64,000 nucleotides of DNA. Origin: ChocPot-Mid sp043804925 (lineage in GTDB: Bacteria; Bacteroidota; Ignavibacteria; Kapaibacteriales; UBA2268). The number at the start of each line of letters is the position of its first letter. Within the stretch, counting starts at the first letter, position 1. The notes under the pieces were generated by a model. It was not told the origin of the DNA and ran no database searches. It saw only the letters and a list, made by a program, of their open reading frames with translations. Positions 35,706 to 43,960 of the stretch are shown in pieces. The stretch lies in NCBI GenBank assembly GCA_043804925.1, contig JAZDIP010000007.1:1-64000 (forward strand), in the 5' to 3' direction. A program made the translations under genes and the position numbers.

Positions 35706-36572
35706 TTATTTCCGTTCTTTTTCAACAAGAGCTTTTCCAAAAAGTGCCGCACCAAAAGCACCGGCAATTTGTGTATCGTAAGTTGTAGTAAGCGCTTTAA
35801 TACCCAATTCTTTTTCAAGTCTTTTCACAACACCGCTGTTTTTTGCTATACCGCCGGTAATTGCGAAATCTTCTTTAATTTCTATTCTCTCAAGAAGTGA
35901 GACAACGCGATGGGCCATAGCAGAACTATAAGCTGCTAGAACTTTGTTTTTTGCCCAACCCGCTCTTAAAAGTCCCGTTGCTTCTGATTTAGCAAAGATA
36001 ACACATGTACTGCTTACAGGTTCGGGTTCTACGTCTACCTCAAATGACAAATCACCGATTTCTTCTATTGGCAAAGAAAGTAAATCAGCGAATACTTCCA
36101 TACCTCGGCCTGTTCCTGCGGCGCATTTATCATTCATAAGAAAGTTTGTAACTTTTCCTTTCTCATCACAGCTAATTGCTTTACAATCCTGCCCACCCAT
36201 ATCGAGTAATGTCCTGATTGTATTTCCATACATCTTATTAGCACCACGTGCATGACATGCAATTTCAGTTATGGTCTTGTTGGCAAATGGTACATTTACC
36301 CTGCCATAACCCGTACCTACGGTATAGTGAATGTTTTCGAGTGTCATACCGGTATTTTCCAAAGCCCAGTTCATAGCATTTTGGGCACTCATCGGAGAAT
36401 TCGAACCTGTTCGCATATTTGAAAATGCAAACAATTCACCGTCCACAAGAATAACAGCTTGCGAACTTACGGAACCAACATCAACACCGGCAGAAATAAT
36501 AGAACCGGAATTCCAGTCAATATTGTCATTTTTCCAGTTATATTCTTTCCAACGCCAAAATTCTTTTGCCAT
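35706..36572 (-). CDS. bcrD: Benzoyl-CoA reductase ATPase subunit, BcrD/BadG type
   Basis: One of the two ASKHA ATPase subunits that drive electrons into the BcrBC catalytic core. Motifs are SAGVDVGSVSSQAVIL (about 27-42), GTGYGRVNVPF, LLDMGGQDCKAI, and the cluster Cys in DKCAAGTGRGMEVFADLL and SSTCVIFAKSEATGLL. The length of 288 residues is near that of Thauera BcrD (about 282). It is directly followed by the ferredoxin gene and preceded by the second ATPase gene. Confidence 0.9.
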   Translation of the reverse strand: MAKEFWRWKEYNWKNDNIDWNSGSIISAGVDVGSVSSQAVILVDGELFAFSNMRTGSNSPMSAQNAMNWALENTGMTLENIHYTVGTGYGRVNVPFANKTITEIACHARGANKMYGNTIRTLLDMGGQDCKAISCDEKGKVTNFLMNDKCAAGTGRGMEVFADLLSLPIEEIGDLSFEVDVEPEPVSSTCVIFAKSEATGLLRAGWAKNKVLAAYSSAMAHRVVSLLERIEIKEDFAITGGIAKNSGVVKRLEKELGIKALTTTYDTQIAGAFGAALFGKALVEKERK

Positions 36573-36617
36573 TTATCTTTCCCTTAAATTTTTAATTTGT
36601 TGTTTACTCTGTTTTAC

Positions 36618-36680
36618 ATATTATTTTTTTAAATTTTGGATTTAAAATTGATTTTAAATTTCAAATTTTAAATTTTAAAT
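36618..36680. repeat. 7-bp-period repeat between BcrA and BcrD genes
   Basis: TTAAATT / TCAAATT / TTAAATT / TTAAATT units end at the BcrA stop region. It is the same unit type as at 18268-18310. Confidence 0.6.
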
Positions 36681-36685
36681 TGTTT

Positions 36686-37447
36686 TTACTCTGTTATCAA
36701 TGCTGCTCCGTATGCAGCTATATATTCGGGATACTCAGGAACAATTACATCTGTTTCCAGATTAATATTTATTGAACGGAGAAAGCCGACATTATGAGCA
36801 ACTCCTCCTATTACAGCTATATCCTTTTCAAAGCCGACTTTCCTAACCATTGATGAAATCCTTGCTGCGATAGCGTCACAGATAGCTTTTGCTATATCCT
36901 TTTTGTCTGTTTTTGCATGAAGCAAAGATACAACTTCAGATTCTGCGAATACTGCACATTGTGCATTCATCGGGATTTCCTTGTCGGATTGCAAAGACAT
37001 AGGACCGAAGTTTTCTATAGGAATTTCTAAAGCTCTCGACATAGCTTCGACAAAAGCACCTGAACCTGCCGCACATTTTTCATTAATAGAAAAGTCAATT
37101 ACCTTACCATTATCACCACACCTGATTCCACGACCTTCTTCTGCTCCAACATCAATAACAGTGCGAACATTTGGATATATTGTGGTTACTCCTTTTGAAG
37201 CTGCTGTAACATCAGTAACAGACATGCTTGCAAATTCCACATCCTTTCTGCCGCTACCGGTCGAGGTTATTGAAGAAACATCTTCTTTACTTATGCCATT
37301 ATCTTTTAGTATTTTTTCGTATAGAGAAATTACACTTTCTTTTGCCTCAAAACCCGAAAGTACTTTTTCTCTTGCAATTACTTCGTTATCACGGAGTAAT
37401 ACAATTTTGATATTTTTTGCACCTACATCAATTCCTGCAGATATCAT
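36686..37447 (-). CDS. bcrA: Benzoyl-CoA reductase ATPase subunit, BcrA/BadF type (short form)
   Basis: The second ATPase subunit has about 253 residues: MISAGIDVGAKNIKIVLL at the N-terminus, STGSGRKDVEF, then VIDVGAEEGRGIRC instead of the DIGGQD of activases, and cluster Cys in EKCAAGSGAFVEAMS and NAQCAVFAESEVVSLL. The GAEEGR motif marks the BcrA/BadF side of the heterodimer. It is much shorter than Thauera BcrA (about 438 residues), so it is closer to Azoarcus-type BzdP/Q-like ATPases. I use ATG 37447 with GGAG 5 bp upstream; GTG 37453 is the alternative. Confidence 0.88.
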   Translation of the reverse strand: MISAGIDVGAKNIKIVLLRDNEVIAREKVLSGFEAKESVISLYEKILKDNGISKEDVSSITSTGSGRKDVEFASMSVTDVTAASKGVTTIYPNVRTVIDVGAEEGRGIRCGDNGKVIDFSINEKCAAGSGAFVEAMSRALEIPIENFGPMSLQSDKEIPMNAQCAVFAESEVVSLLHAKTDKKDIAKAICDAIAARISSMVRKVGFEKDIAVIGGVAHNVGFLRSININLETDVIVPEYPEYIAAYGAALITE

Positions 37448-37514
37448 TTTCACTCCATTTTATTTAACATAAAATTATTATTTTTTTCCCTCATTTTTTT
37501 CGTTTATTCATTAA

Positions 37515-37552
37515 TATTTTAAATTTGATTGAAAATCGAAAATTTTCAAAAT
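37515..37552. repeat. 7-bp-period repeat between BcrB and BcrA genes
   Basis: Units AAATTTG / ATTGAAA / ATCGAAA / ATTTTCA / AAATTTC reach the last codons of the BcrB gene. Confidence 0.5.
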
Positions 37553-38856
37553 TTCAACTGCTTGATACCGAGTGTTTCCATAAATGAATCCATACGTGAT
37601 TTTGCCTGAGCTTCATCAAATTCTCTTTCGTCACCCATATTACCTTCAAATGTCATAACAGGAAATCCGGCTTCAATTAAAGCTAATCTGTTTTCTGCAA
37701 TACCCAAAGAAAGACCTTCACAACCACGATTATAATGGAGCATAATCCCATCAAGCTTCCATTGTTTCGCTATCTTTATCATCATCTCACTTTTCAGATG
37801 TGGTGAATAAAAGTGTTGCCATTCGGGTTTACTCAAATTCCAGTCGGCTAATAATCTCAAAGCTTGCTCTCTTGAAGTAATTTCAATCCCTTTTTCCATA
37901 GGAGTAGTTCTTGCTCCCCAACTTCCATCAGGTTTATCCTCCCATACTCCGATTAAACCAAAGGTATAGAGGGAACCGATAGAAACCGCTCCAAAACTTT
38001 CGAGATACCTAAAGATTTTTAGAAAACCCCATGGTGGTTGTGTATCGGACATTAACCGGCAAACCTCATGTGGAGTAGCGGCGATTTGATTATCAACCCT
38101 GTATTTAACTTCATCATAAAGCTCATCGTAAAAATCAGCAAACTCTCCGCTGTGCTTTGCTAATGTACCGAGTACATAAAATGAATACATGGATTTTTCA
38201 TCGAGAGGAGCAGGTTGTGTCATATTCAGTTCACAAATTTTAGCCCATTTGGCAGTAGAACGAAATTCATTTTTACATGCTTCAATTAAAAGTTCATCAT
38301 TGTATTTTCTTCCTGTCGTTTTTTCGAGCCACTCGATACCATCGAGCATTTGATTAACAATGTAATCAATTTTATGCTCTTTTACTGTATTATAAGGACC
38401 GACAGCAACATCAATCGAAAATGTCGGGACTCCTCCTTCGAGTTCAGAGGCGACCTGATACCATTTAGAATGGCTGCAGCAAACATGGTCCTGCCACATA
38501 AAATCCGGCTTTTGAAATTTTCCACCGAAAGCCCATTCATCAATTAGAATCGAACCCCAGTAATTTCTCATATAAGAGCATAGGTCTCTTGCATAACCCT
38601 TCTTATCAACAGCTTCCATACATCTTAAAGAAAATTCTTTGTTGAAAGCAATACTTGCTGCGTAAGGTTCACCGGTCAAGGGATAAACATCTTTACCCAA
38701 GCCGGCCGGTATTGCACCAAAACTCCAAGCACCTCCTGCCCAGCGAATACCACCTTTTTCATGTGCTGTTGCATAATTTTTATAAAAATTATTTCTTAGT
38801 TCTTTTGCTTTGTTCCAGCATTTAAGCTGTTCAGTTTTATATGTTGGTATATTCAT
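37546..38856 (-). CDS. bcrB: Benzoyl-CoA reductase catalytic subunit BcrB/BadE
   Basis: A catalytic-core subunit of class I (ATP-dependent) benzoyl-CoA reductase, which reduces benzoyl-CoA to cyclohexa-1,5-diene-1-carbonyl-CoA. The 436 residues equal the usual BcrB length. Typical segments are RWAGGAWSFGAIPAGLG (about 38-54), GEPYAASIAFNKEFSLRCME (about 62-81), YARDLCSYMRNYWGS (about 88-102) and DHVCCSHSKWYQV (about 123), which contain the cluster and substrate-pocket cysteines. HYNRGCEGLSLGIAENRL marks the C-terminal half. It is 15 bp downstream of bcrC. Confidence 0.95.
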   Translation of the reverse strand: MNIPTYKTEQLKCWNKAKELRNNFYKNYATAHEKGGIRWAGGAWSFGAIPAGLGKDVYPLTGEPYAASIAFNKEFSLRCMEAVDKKGYARDLCSYMRNYWGSILIDEWAFGGKFQKPDFMWQDHVCCSHSKWYQVASELEGGVPTFSIDVAVGPYNTVKEHKIDYIVNQMLDGIEWLEKTTGRKYNDELLIEACKNEFRSTAKWAKICELNMTQPAPLDEKSMYSFYVLGTLAKHSGEFADFYDELYDEVKYRVDNQIAATPHEVCRLMSDTQPPWGFLKIFRYLESFGAVSIGSLYTFGLIGVWEDKPDGSWGARTTPMEKGIEITSREQALRLLADWNLSKPEWQHFYSPHLKSEMMIKIAKQWKLDGIMLHYNRGCEGLSLGIAENRLALIEAGFPVMTFEGNMGDEREFDEAQAKSRMDSFMETLGIKQLKF

Positions 38857-38871
38857 AGATTTCCCACTTAT

Positions 38872-39993
38872 TTAGAATAAATCATCTTCATTTAACATCT
38901 CGAGAAAAGCTTCCACCCGGATTTTAAACTGACCGATTGGAACGGTAACATCGAATTCAAGGAACAGAGTCGGAATCCCCACTTCATTAAATGCCTTTTT
39001 AATTGCAGGTATATCCAGTTCATGGGGGTCGCAGAATTTTTGTTGAATTAGAATAGCACCTTTTGCATCGAAATCTTTGGCAAGTTTCAACAAATGAGTA
39101 ACTCTCGTTCTGTTCATCCAATCCTTGCTCGGACAGGCAGGACGTTCAATATATCTCTTTGCAATTGCTTCAATTGGGTCTCCACCAGTATAATTTACGC
39201 TATTCCAAAAATATCTTGTTCCAACACAATGGTCGTCAATAACAACAGTAGCACCGCACTCCTCAACCATATTAATAAAAGGAATATCATCATTTTCGCT
39301 ACCAAGAATCATTAATCGTGTTCCGGTATTTTTCCCATTTGTTTTGATTTTTCCAAGGAGTTCTTTCAATGCATCATTATGTTCTTCCTTCCTTACCATT
39401 TGCTGAGTAATTGCAATCTGCATTGTTTCTTCACCGGATATCGGAGGATTTTCCCGAGCTTTGAAATCATAAAGCTGACGTATCAATCCACGGTTTTCAT
39501 CCATCAGCTTGATACCTCTGATAATATCTTCATCGGTTAATTCCCTGCCAATCCATTTTTCAACAGCTTTCTTGAAATCCCGAATTTCTTCAGTGAGATA
39601 CGCTAAAGCATGAGGTGATTGAACATTATTTGGCATAGGAAGATAGTATTTGAAATCAGTCGGAATATGTTTTTCCCAACTTGTATATGCTTGACGGATA
39701 TGAAGACAGGATTGAGCAATCATTATTCCATCGAGATAGCTGTATCTTCCTTTTAATCCCTGTGCAAGGCAATCTCTACAAAACGGGCAATACATGCCAA
39801 AAATATGTGTTTCAGTTAAGTCCTGTGGTTCGTGGCCTCCCAAAATTCTAACAGGAAGAATATCGGCTGCGTATAATATTTCTTCAGGAACATATGTGCA
39901 AAAATAACCCACGACTTTACCACCTGTTTTATTTTTCCACTCCTGAGCATAAGCATGCCGGTTTGTATTCCACTCACGAAATTTACTTATCAT
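38872..39993 (-). CDS. bcrC: Benzoyl-CoA reductase catalytic subunit BcrC/BadD
   Basis: The second catalytic-core subunit of the ATP-dependent reductase, 373 residues (Thauera BcrC about 383). Segments with the conserved Cys are GYFCTYVPEEILYAADILPV (about 29-48), MYCPFCRDCLAQGLKGRYS (about 67-85), IAQSCLHIRQAY and QQKFCDPHELD near the C-terminus. AAGGAG precedes the ATG. It is the first reductase gene in the direction of transcription, giving the order C-B-A-D-ferredoxin found in known class I clusters. Confidence 0.95.
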   Translation of the reverse strand: MISKFREWNTNRHAYAQEWKNKTGGKVVGYFCTYVPEEILYAADILPVRILGGHEPQDLTETHIFGMYCPFCRDCLAQGLKGRYSYLDGIMIAQSCLHIRQAYTSWEKHIPTDFKYYLPMPNNVQSPHALAYLTEEIRDFKKAVEKWIGRELTDEDIIRGIKLMDENRGLIRQLYDFKARENPPISGEETMQIAITQQMVRKEEHNDALKELLGKIKTNGKNTGTRLMILGSENDDIPFINMVEECGATVVIDDHCVGTRYFWNSVNYTGGDPIEAIAKRYIERPACPSKDWMNRTRVTHLLKLAKDFDAKGAILIQQKFCDPHELDIPAIKKAFNEVGIPTLFLEFDVTVPIGQFKIRVEAFLEMLNEDDLF

Positions 39994-40090
39994 GTAAACT
40001 CCTTATTGTTTATTAAAAATTATTTTTTATTAATAGCTTAATATACGAACAAATCAGAAATGTTCACGCTTCCGGTTAATAACCATTCAG

Positions 40091-40170
40091 TCATCCTGAG
40101 CTTGTCGAAGGACGAGCTTGTCGAAGGACGAGCCGGCAAAAGGAAAAATAAGTCGAAGGATTATTCGACT
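40091..40170. repeat. TCATCCTGAGCTTGTCGAAGGA-type dispersed repeat
   Basis: This repeat contains TCATCCTGAGC, two adjacent copies of GAGCTTGTCGAAGGACGAGC and a further GTCGAAGGATTATTCGA. Relatives with TCATCCTTCG occur at 55260 and 57368. It fills most of the 270-bp gap upstream of bcrC; an open frame through it gives LSLSKDELVEG and is not a real gene. Confidence 0.8.
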
Positions 40171-40263
40171 AATATTAAAACCAACAGCTTTGCTATTCGC
40201 AAGCGAATAACTGCCATTACCTTACCCAGCCGGAAAAGCACAAAAACATCTAGAAATTACCGG

Positions 40264-41454
40264 TTATAGTTCCCGCTTAATTACAGTCGCCATCGTAACA
40301 CCACCACCACCGCAAATACCGGCGACACCAAACGTTTTATCCAAACGTTTAAGTGCGTAATAAAGCGTAACAATTATGCGGGCACCGCTAATTCCCGTCG
40401 GATGTCCAAGTGCTATTGCACCTCCGTGAACATTTAATTTACTTCTATCCCAATTTAAAACCTTTTCGTTAGCCAAAACCTGAATGGCAAAAGCTTCATT
40501 GACTTCAATCAAATCCATATCGCTAAGTTGCATTCCGGCATTTTTCAAAGCTGCTGGGATAGATAAGCCAGGTCCTTCACCCATTGTTTGAGGTGGAACT
40601 GCTGCCTGACTAAATGAAATAATCGAGAATAACGGCTTAACACCTAACTGGTCTGCCATTTGTCTCGTTGTTATGACAAGAGCTGTGGAACCGTCGCTCA
40701 AGCCGCATGCGTTCCCGGCTGTAACGACCCCGTCTTTACGGAAAGCCGGCTTTAATTTAGCCATCTTCTCTTTGTCAATTGTATGTCGTATCGTTTCGTC
40801 GTTTTCAAATAAATATGCAGGTTTCTGCCTCGTTGCAGGAATTTCCACAGGAACAATCTCCTCCTTAAACCAACCGTTCTTTTGTGCCTGAGAAGATTTC
40901 AAGTGGCTCTCAACTGCAAATTCGTCCTGCTCTTCTCGAGATATTTTAAATTTTTCAAATAGATTTTCTGCCGTATCACCCATTCCTTGTCCGATGAGCG
41001 GGTCAACACTATCGCTCCATCCATCCTCAAGTGTTTTATTACCCATTCGAAAACCATCCCAACGGACATTTTTCATCAGATATGGAATTGTGCTCATACT
41101 GTCAAATCCACCAATTAAAACTATTTTCCCTTCCCCACAACGGATAACTTGTGAAGCTAAGCTCAGTGCTTTCATTCCGGATGGACAAGCCATGTTAATT
41201 GTCATAACAGGAACGGATAATGGAACTCCACCTTTAACTGCGGCACTTCTTGCCGGATTAGGACCATTTCCTGCCTGACGGCAACTGCCCAATAATACTT
41301 CGTCTATGTCATCAGGATTAACATTTGCTCTACGAATTGCTTCTTTGATTGATACAGCACCAAGGTCGTAAGACGGTATATCTTTCAATGTTCCGCCAAA
41401 ATTACCCATAGGTGTGCGACATGCCGATATGGCAACTACTTCATTTAATTCCAT
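40264..41454 (-). CDS. Thiolase (acetyl-CoA acetyltransferase family)
   Basis: The 396-residue thiolase has the nucleophilic Cys in INMACPSGMKALSLA (about 81-95), NEAFAIQ (about 310), GHPTGISGARI (about 346) and the second active Cys in GICGGGGVTMATV (about 378-390). I use ATG 41454 with AAGAGG upstream; homologues start near this Met. In the pathway it can cleave 3-oxopimeloyl-CoA or acetoacetyl-CoA with CoA. It lies in the same strand and run as the reductase genes and the SDR gene. Confidence 0.9.
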   Translation of the reverse strand: MELNEVVAISACRTPMGNFGGTLKDIPSYDLGAVSIKEAIRRANVNPDDIDEVLLGSCRQAGNGPNPARSAAVKGGVPLSVPVMTINMACPSGMKALSLASQVIRCGEGKIVLIGGFDSMSTIPYLMKNVRWDGFRMGNKTLEDGWSDSVDPLIGQGMGDTAENLFEKFKISREEQDEFAVESHLKSSQAQKNGWFKEEIVPVEIPATRQKPAYLFENDETIRHTIDKEKMAKLKPAFRKDGVVTAGNACGLSDGSTALVITTRQMADQLGVKPLFSIISFSQAAVPPQTMGEGPGLSIPAALKNAGMQLSDMDLIEVNEAFAIQVLANEKVLNWDRSKLNVHGGAIALGHPTGISGARIIVTLYYALKRLDKTFGVAGICGGGGVTMATVIKREL

Positions 41455-41509
41455 AAACCTCTTAACCAAATTATAATTAAAACTTTATTTATTCCAAACT
41501 TAGTATCCA

Positions 41510-41570
41510 AATTTTTAATTCTTAGATTAAAATTGATTTTAAATTGCAAATTTCAAATTTTAAATTTCTC
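41510..41570. repeat. 7-bp-period repeat between SDR and thiolase genes
   Basis: Units TTAAATT / GCAAATT / TCAAATT / TTAAATT end at the SDR stop codon. It is the same unit type as at 18268 and 36618. Confidence 0.6.
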
Positions 41571-42312
41571 AAATGTATTGCCCGCCATCTACTTTGATGA
41601 CTTCTCCGGTTACATGCCTGGACAAGTCACTACAGAAAAATGCAACAACTTCGGCAACTTCTTCGGGAAGACCAATTCTGCCTAAAACAATTTCCTGAAG
41701 AGCCATTTCCTTAACGTTGTCGGGAGCTTTTTCCATCATTTCGGTTAATATCAGTCCGGGTGCAACAGCATTTACATTCACGGAAGATTTACCTAATTCC
41801 TTTGCAACGGCTTTTGTCAAACCAATAATACCTGCTTTAGATGCAGAATAGTTTGATTGTCCGAACTTTCCCCGAATACCGTTTATAGATGTTACGTTTA
41901 CAATTTTGCCATGTTTTTGTTCTTTAAATATGGGGGCAACGTGTCTGATGTAGTTAAAATATCCTTTAAGGTTGATATCGAGAACTGTGTCCCATTGTTC
42001 TTCGCTCATTTTCCAAATAACACCATCCCAATTAATACCTGCGTTATTAACCAATATATCGAGTCCCCCGAATTCGGCAACAACCTGTTCTACCATTTTA
42101 GCGGCATCGTCAAATTTTGATATATCGGCTTGCACTACGAGTGCTTTTCTTCCAAAAGCCCTGACTTTTTCTGCAATCATATTTGCTTCGTCAGCATGTT
42201 TACGATAATTGATGGCAACATTTGCACCATATTCGGCAAGTTTCAAAGCAATGGCAGAGCCAATTCCCAAGCTCGCACCTGTAACAATTGCAGACTTATT
42301 TTCTAAGTTCAT
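41569..42312 (-). CDS. Short-chain dehydrogenase (FabG/PhaB-like 3-oxoacyl reductase)
   Basis: The 247-residue SDR has the NAD(P) motif GASLGIGSAIAL (about 12-23), NNAGI (about 89), catalytic Ser/Tyr/Lys in VTSINGIRG and YSASKAGIIG (Tyr about 155), and the C-terminal VTGEVIKVDGGQYI. FabG-like enzymes in aromatic clusters act as 3-hydroxyacyl-CoA dehydrogenases, so 3-hydroxypimeloyl-CoA is a reasonable substrate. It is the first gene of the minus-strand cluster and is preceded by AAAGGA. Confidence 0.85.
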   Translation of the reverse strand: MNLENKSAIVTGASLGIGSAIALKLAEYGANVAINYRKHADEANMIAEKVRAFGRKALVVQADISKFDDAAKMVEQVVAEFGGLDILVNNAGINWDGVIWKMSEEQWDTVLDINLKGYFNYIRHVAPIFKEQKHGKIVNVTSINGIRGKFGQSNYSASKAGIIGLTKAVAKELGKSSVNVNAVAPGLILTEMMEKAPDNVKEMALQEIVLGRIGLPEEVAEVVAFFCSDLSRHVTGEVIKVDGGQYI

Positions 42313-42748
42313 AAAGTATCCTTTGGAAAATGGAAAAAAATATATTTTTACATATTACTGAAAAAAATTTAAAAAAGCAAGTGAAAATATTTTTATAACA
42401 AAATTTTAATTTTATTTTTATTTTTAAAATATCCTCAATCGTCAAAAATTCTAATGGGAGGTACTGCTACCTAAATTGTTTCTTTGGAACCGAATAATTA
42501 CATAAAAAATAATATTTTTGGCAAGATACTTATAGTTACGAAGTAATACTTCTTATTAGTATTTTTTCAATCAAATATTTTTTAACACTTTTTTTCTTAA
42601 ACATTTTTTTTTAACTTTCATATTAACAAAAGAGTTTTTTCAAAGAAAATGAAATAGAAATTGACTATCATAAAAAAATCCTTTGAAAAAATGTTAACAA
42701 ATTGAATAAGAAATTCAAAATATATTTTCAATTTTATTGGAGTAATTG
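42313..42748. promoter_or_regulatory. Divergent promoter region between the minus-strand SDR/reductase cluster and the plus-strand thiolase operon
   Basis: This 436-bp AT-rich gap separates two divergently transcribed parts of the same pathway, so both promoters must lie here. I see no clear Bacteroidota-type TAnnTTTG box. A possible TTGACT lies at 42661-42666, upstream of the thiolase gene. GGGAGGTACTGCTACC (42455-42470) contains the only locally GC-rich inverted repeat (GGTA...TACC) and could be an operator. The exact start sites are not determined. Confidence 0.35.
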
Positions 42749-43960
42749 ATGAAAAATTGCGATTCTATCTACTCAAACGCAAGAATTCCATTTGGAGCTT
42801 GGGGCAGTAGTTTTTTTCCTGCTTGGCAAATGTCGGCTCTTGCTGAAGTGAATATCGGACAGTTCGCCGGTGAATCAATGAGCAGAATTTTAAGTAAACG
42901 AAAGGTCAAACTAAATCAACTCGATTACCTTATTACCGGTTCAACAATTCCATGGCATTGGAAGTTTTGGAATTCACCATTTGTAGCAAGCTGTTCTGGA
43001 CACCGTATTCCCGGTCATCACATTGAACAAGCTTGTGCTACCGGTTTGCAAACAATCGTTGCCGCCGCCGCAAATGTACAGGCAAAAGCAGGCGATGTTG
43101 TTGGAGTACTTACATTCGACAGAACGAGCGATTCACCTGTTGGTGTATTTCCTGAACGCAGAACTTATGAAAGGACGCAGGCTTTGTCAGATGTATGGGA
43201 TAATTTCGGTTTTGACCCTGCTACAGGTGGTGCAATGTTAGCAACAGCCGGAATGACAGCCAGAAAATACAAAATCGAAAAAAAAGAAGTTGACGAAGTT
43301 GCTTTTCACAGACATCAGCAATATTTCCATGCACTTGAATCAGGTTTTTTAAATCGTGTTCTTATACCCCTTGAAATACTAAACGTTCAGGGCAAAGTTG
43401 TCGGTAATGTGGATAGTGATATGGGTGTCAGAAAGCTTACCATGGATGCACTTAGTGCAATGCGGGAGCTCGATTCCTGTGTTACAGGAGGTACTCAAAC
43501 TCATGCTTCGGATGGAATGGCTACAATGATTGTTACTCAAAAAGACAGAGTCAAAGAATTTTCTGCAAAACCAGAAATTGATATTCAAATAATTGCTAAA
43601 GCAGAAGCAAGGGCACTAAACGGTTTAATGCCTGAAGCACCTGCTTTAGCAGTTAAAAAAATATTAAATCAGACTGGATTAACGATGGACGATATGGTTG
43701 TCGTCAAAAACCACAATCCATTCGCAGTCAACGATGCAATTTTTGGAAAGATTTTTAACTATGATTGGCACAAAATGAATAACACAGGTTGCCCTTTGGT
43801 TTGGGGACATCCTCAAGGTCCAACACTCACAAGAGTAACAATGGAGGCACTCGAAGAAGCAGTAGACAAAGGTGGAGGTTATGTTCTCATCTTTGGTTGT
43901 GCGGCAGGAGATGTCGGAATTGCAGGAATTTTCAAAGTAACTGATGGAGGTGCATTATGA
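42749..43960 (+). CDS. Thiolase family protein with variant NHNPF motif
   Basis: The 403-residue thiolase has the nucleophilic Cys in EQACATGLQT (about 96-105), GHPQGPTLTR (about 353) and FGCAAGDVG (about 383). The usual NEAF motif is NHNPF (about 322-326). ATG 42749 has GGAG upstream; a TTG at 42746 is less likely. It probably cleaves 3-oxopimeloyl-CoA to glutaryl-CoA and acetyl-CoA, or a shorter 3-oxoacyl-CoA. The stop overlaps the start of the next gene (ATGA). Confidence 0.85.
   Translation: MKNCDSIYSNARIPFGAWGSSFFPAWQMSALAEVNIGQFAGESMSRILSKRKVKLNQLDYLITGSTIPWHWKFWNSPFVASCSGHRIPGHHIEQACATGLQTIVAAAANVQAKAGDVVGVLTFDRTSDSPVGVFPERRTYERTQALSDVWDNFGFDPATGGAMLATAGMTARKYKIEKKEVDEVAFHRHQQYFHALESGFLNRVLIPLEILNVQGKVVGNVDSDMGVRKLTMDALSAMRELDSCVTGGTQTHASDGMATMIVTQKDRVKEFSAKPEIDIQIIAKAEARALNGLMPEAPALAVKKILNQTGLTMDDMVVVKNHNPFAVNDAIFGKIFNYDWHKMNNTGCPLVWGHPQGPTLTRVTMEALEEAVDKGGGYVLIFGCAAGDVGIAGIFKVTDGGAL

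Noticed and set aside
40060..40269. Plus-strand 69-codon open frame upstream of bcrC
   Set aside because: Its product (VILSLSKDELVEG...) is translation of the dispersed TCATCCTGAGC repeat, a well-known false-gene pattern.
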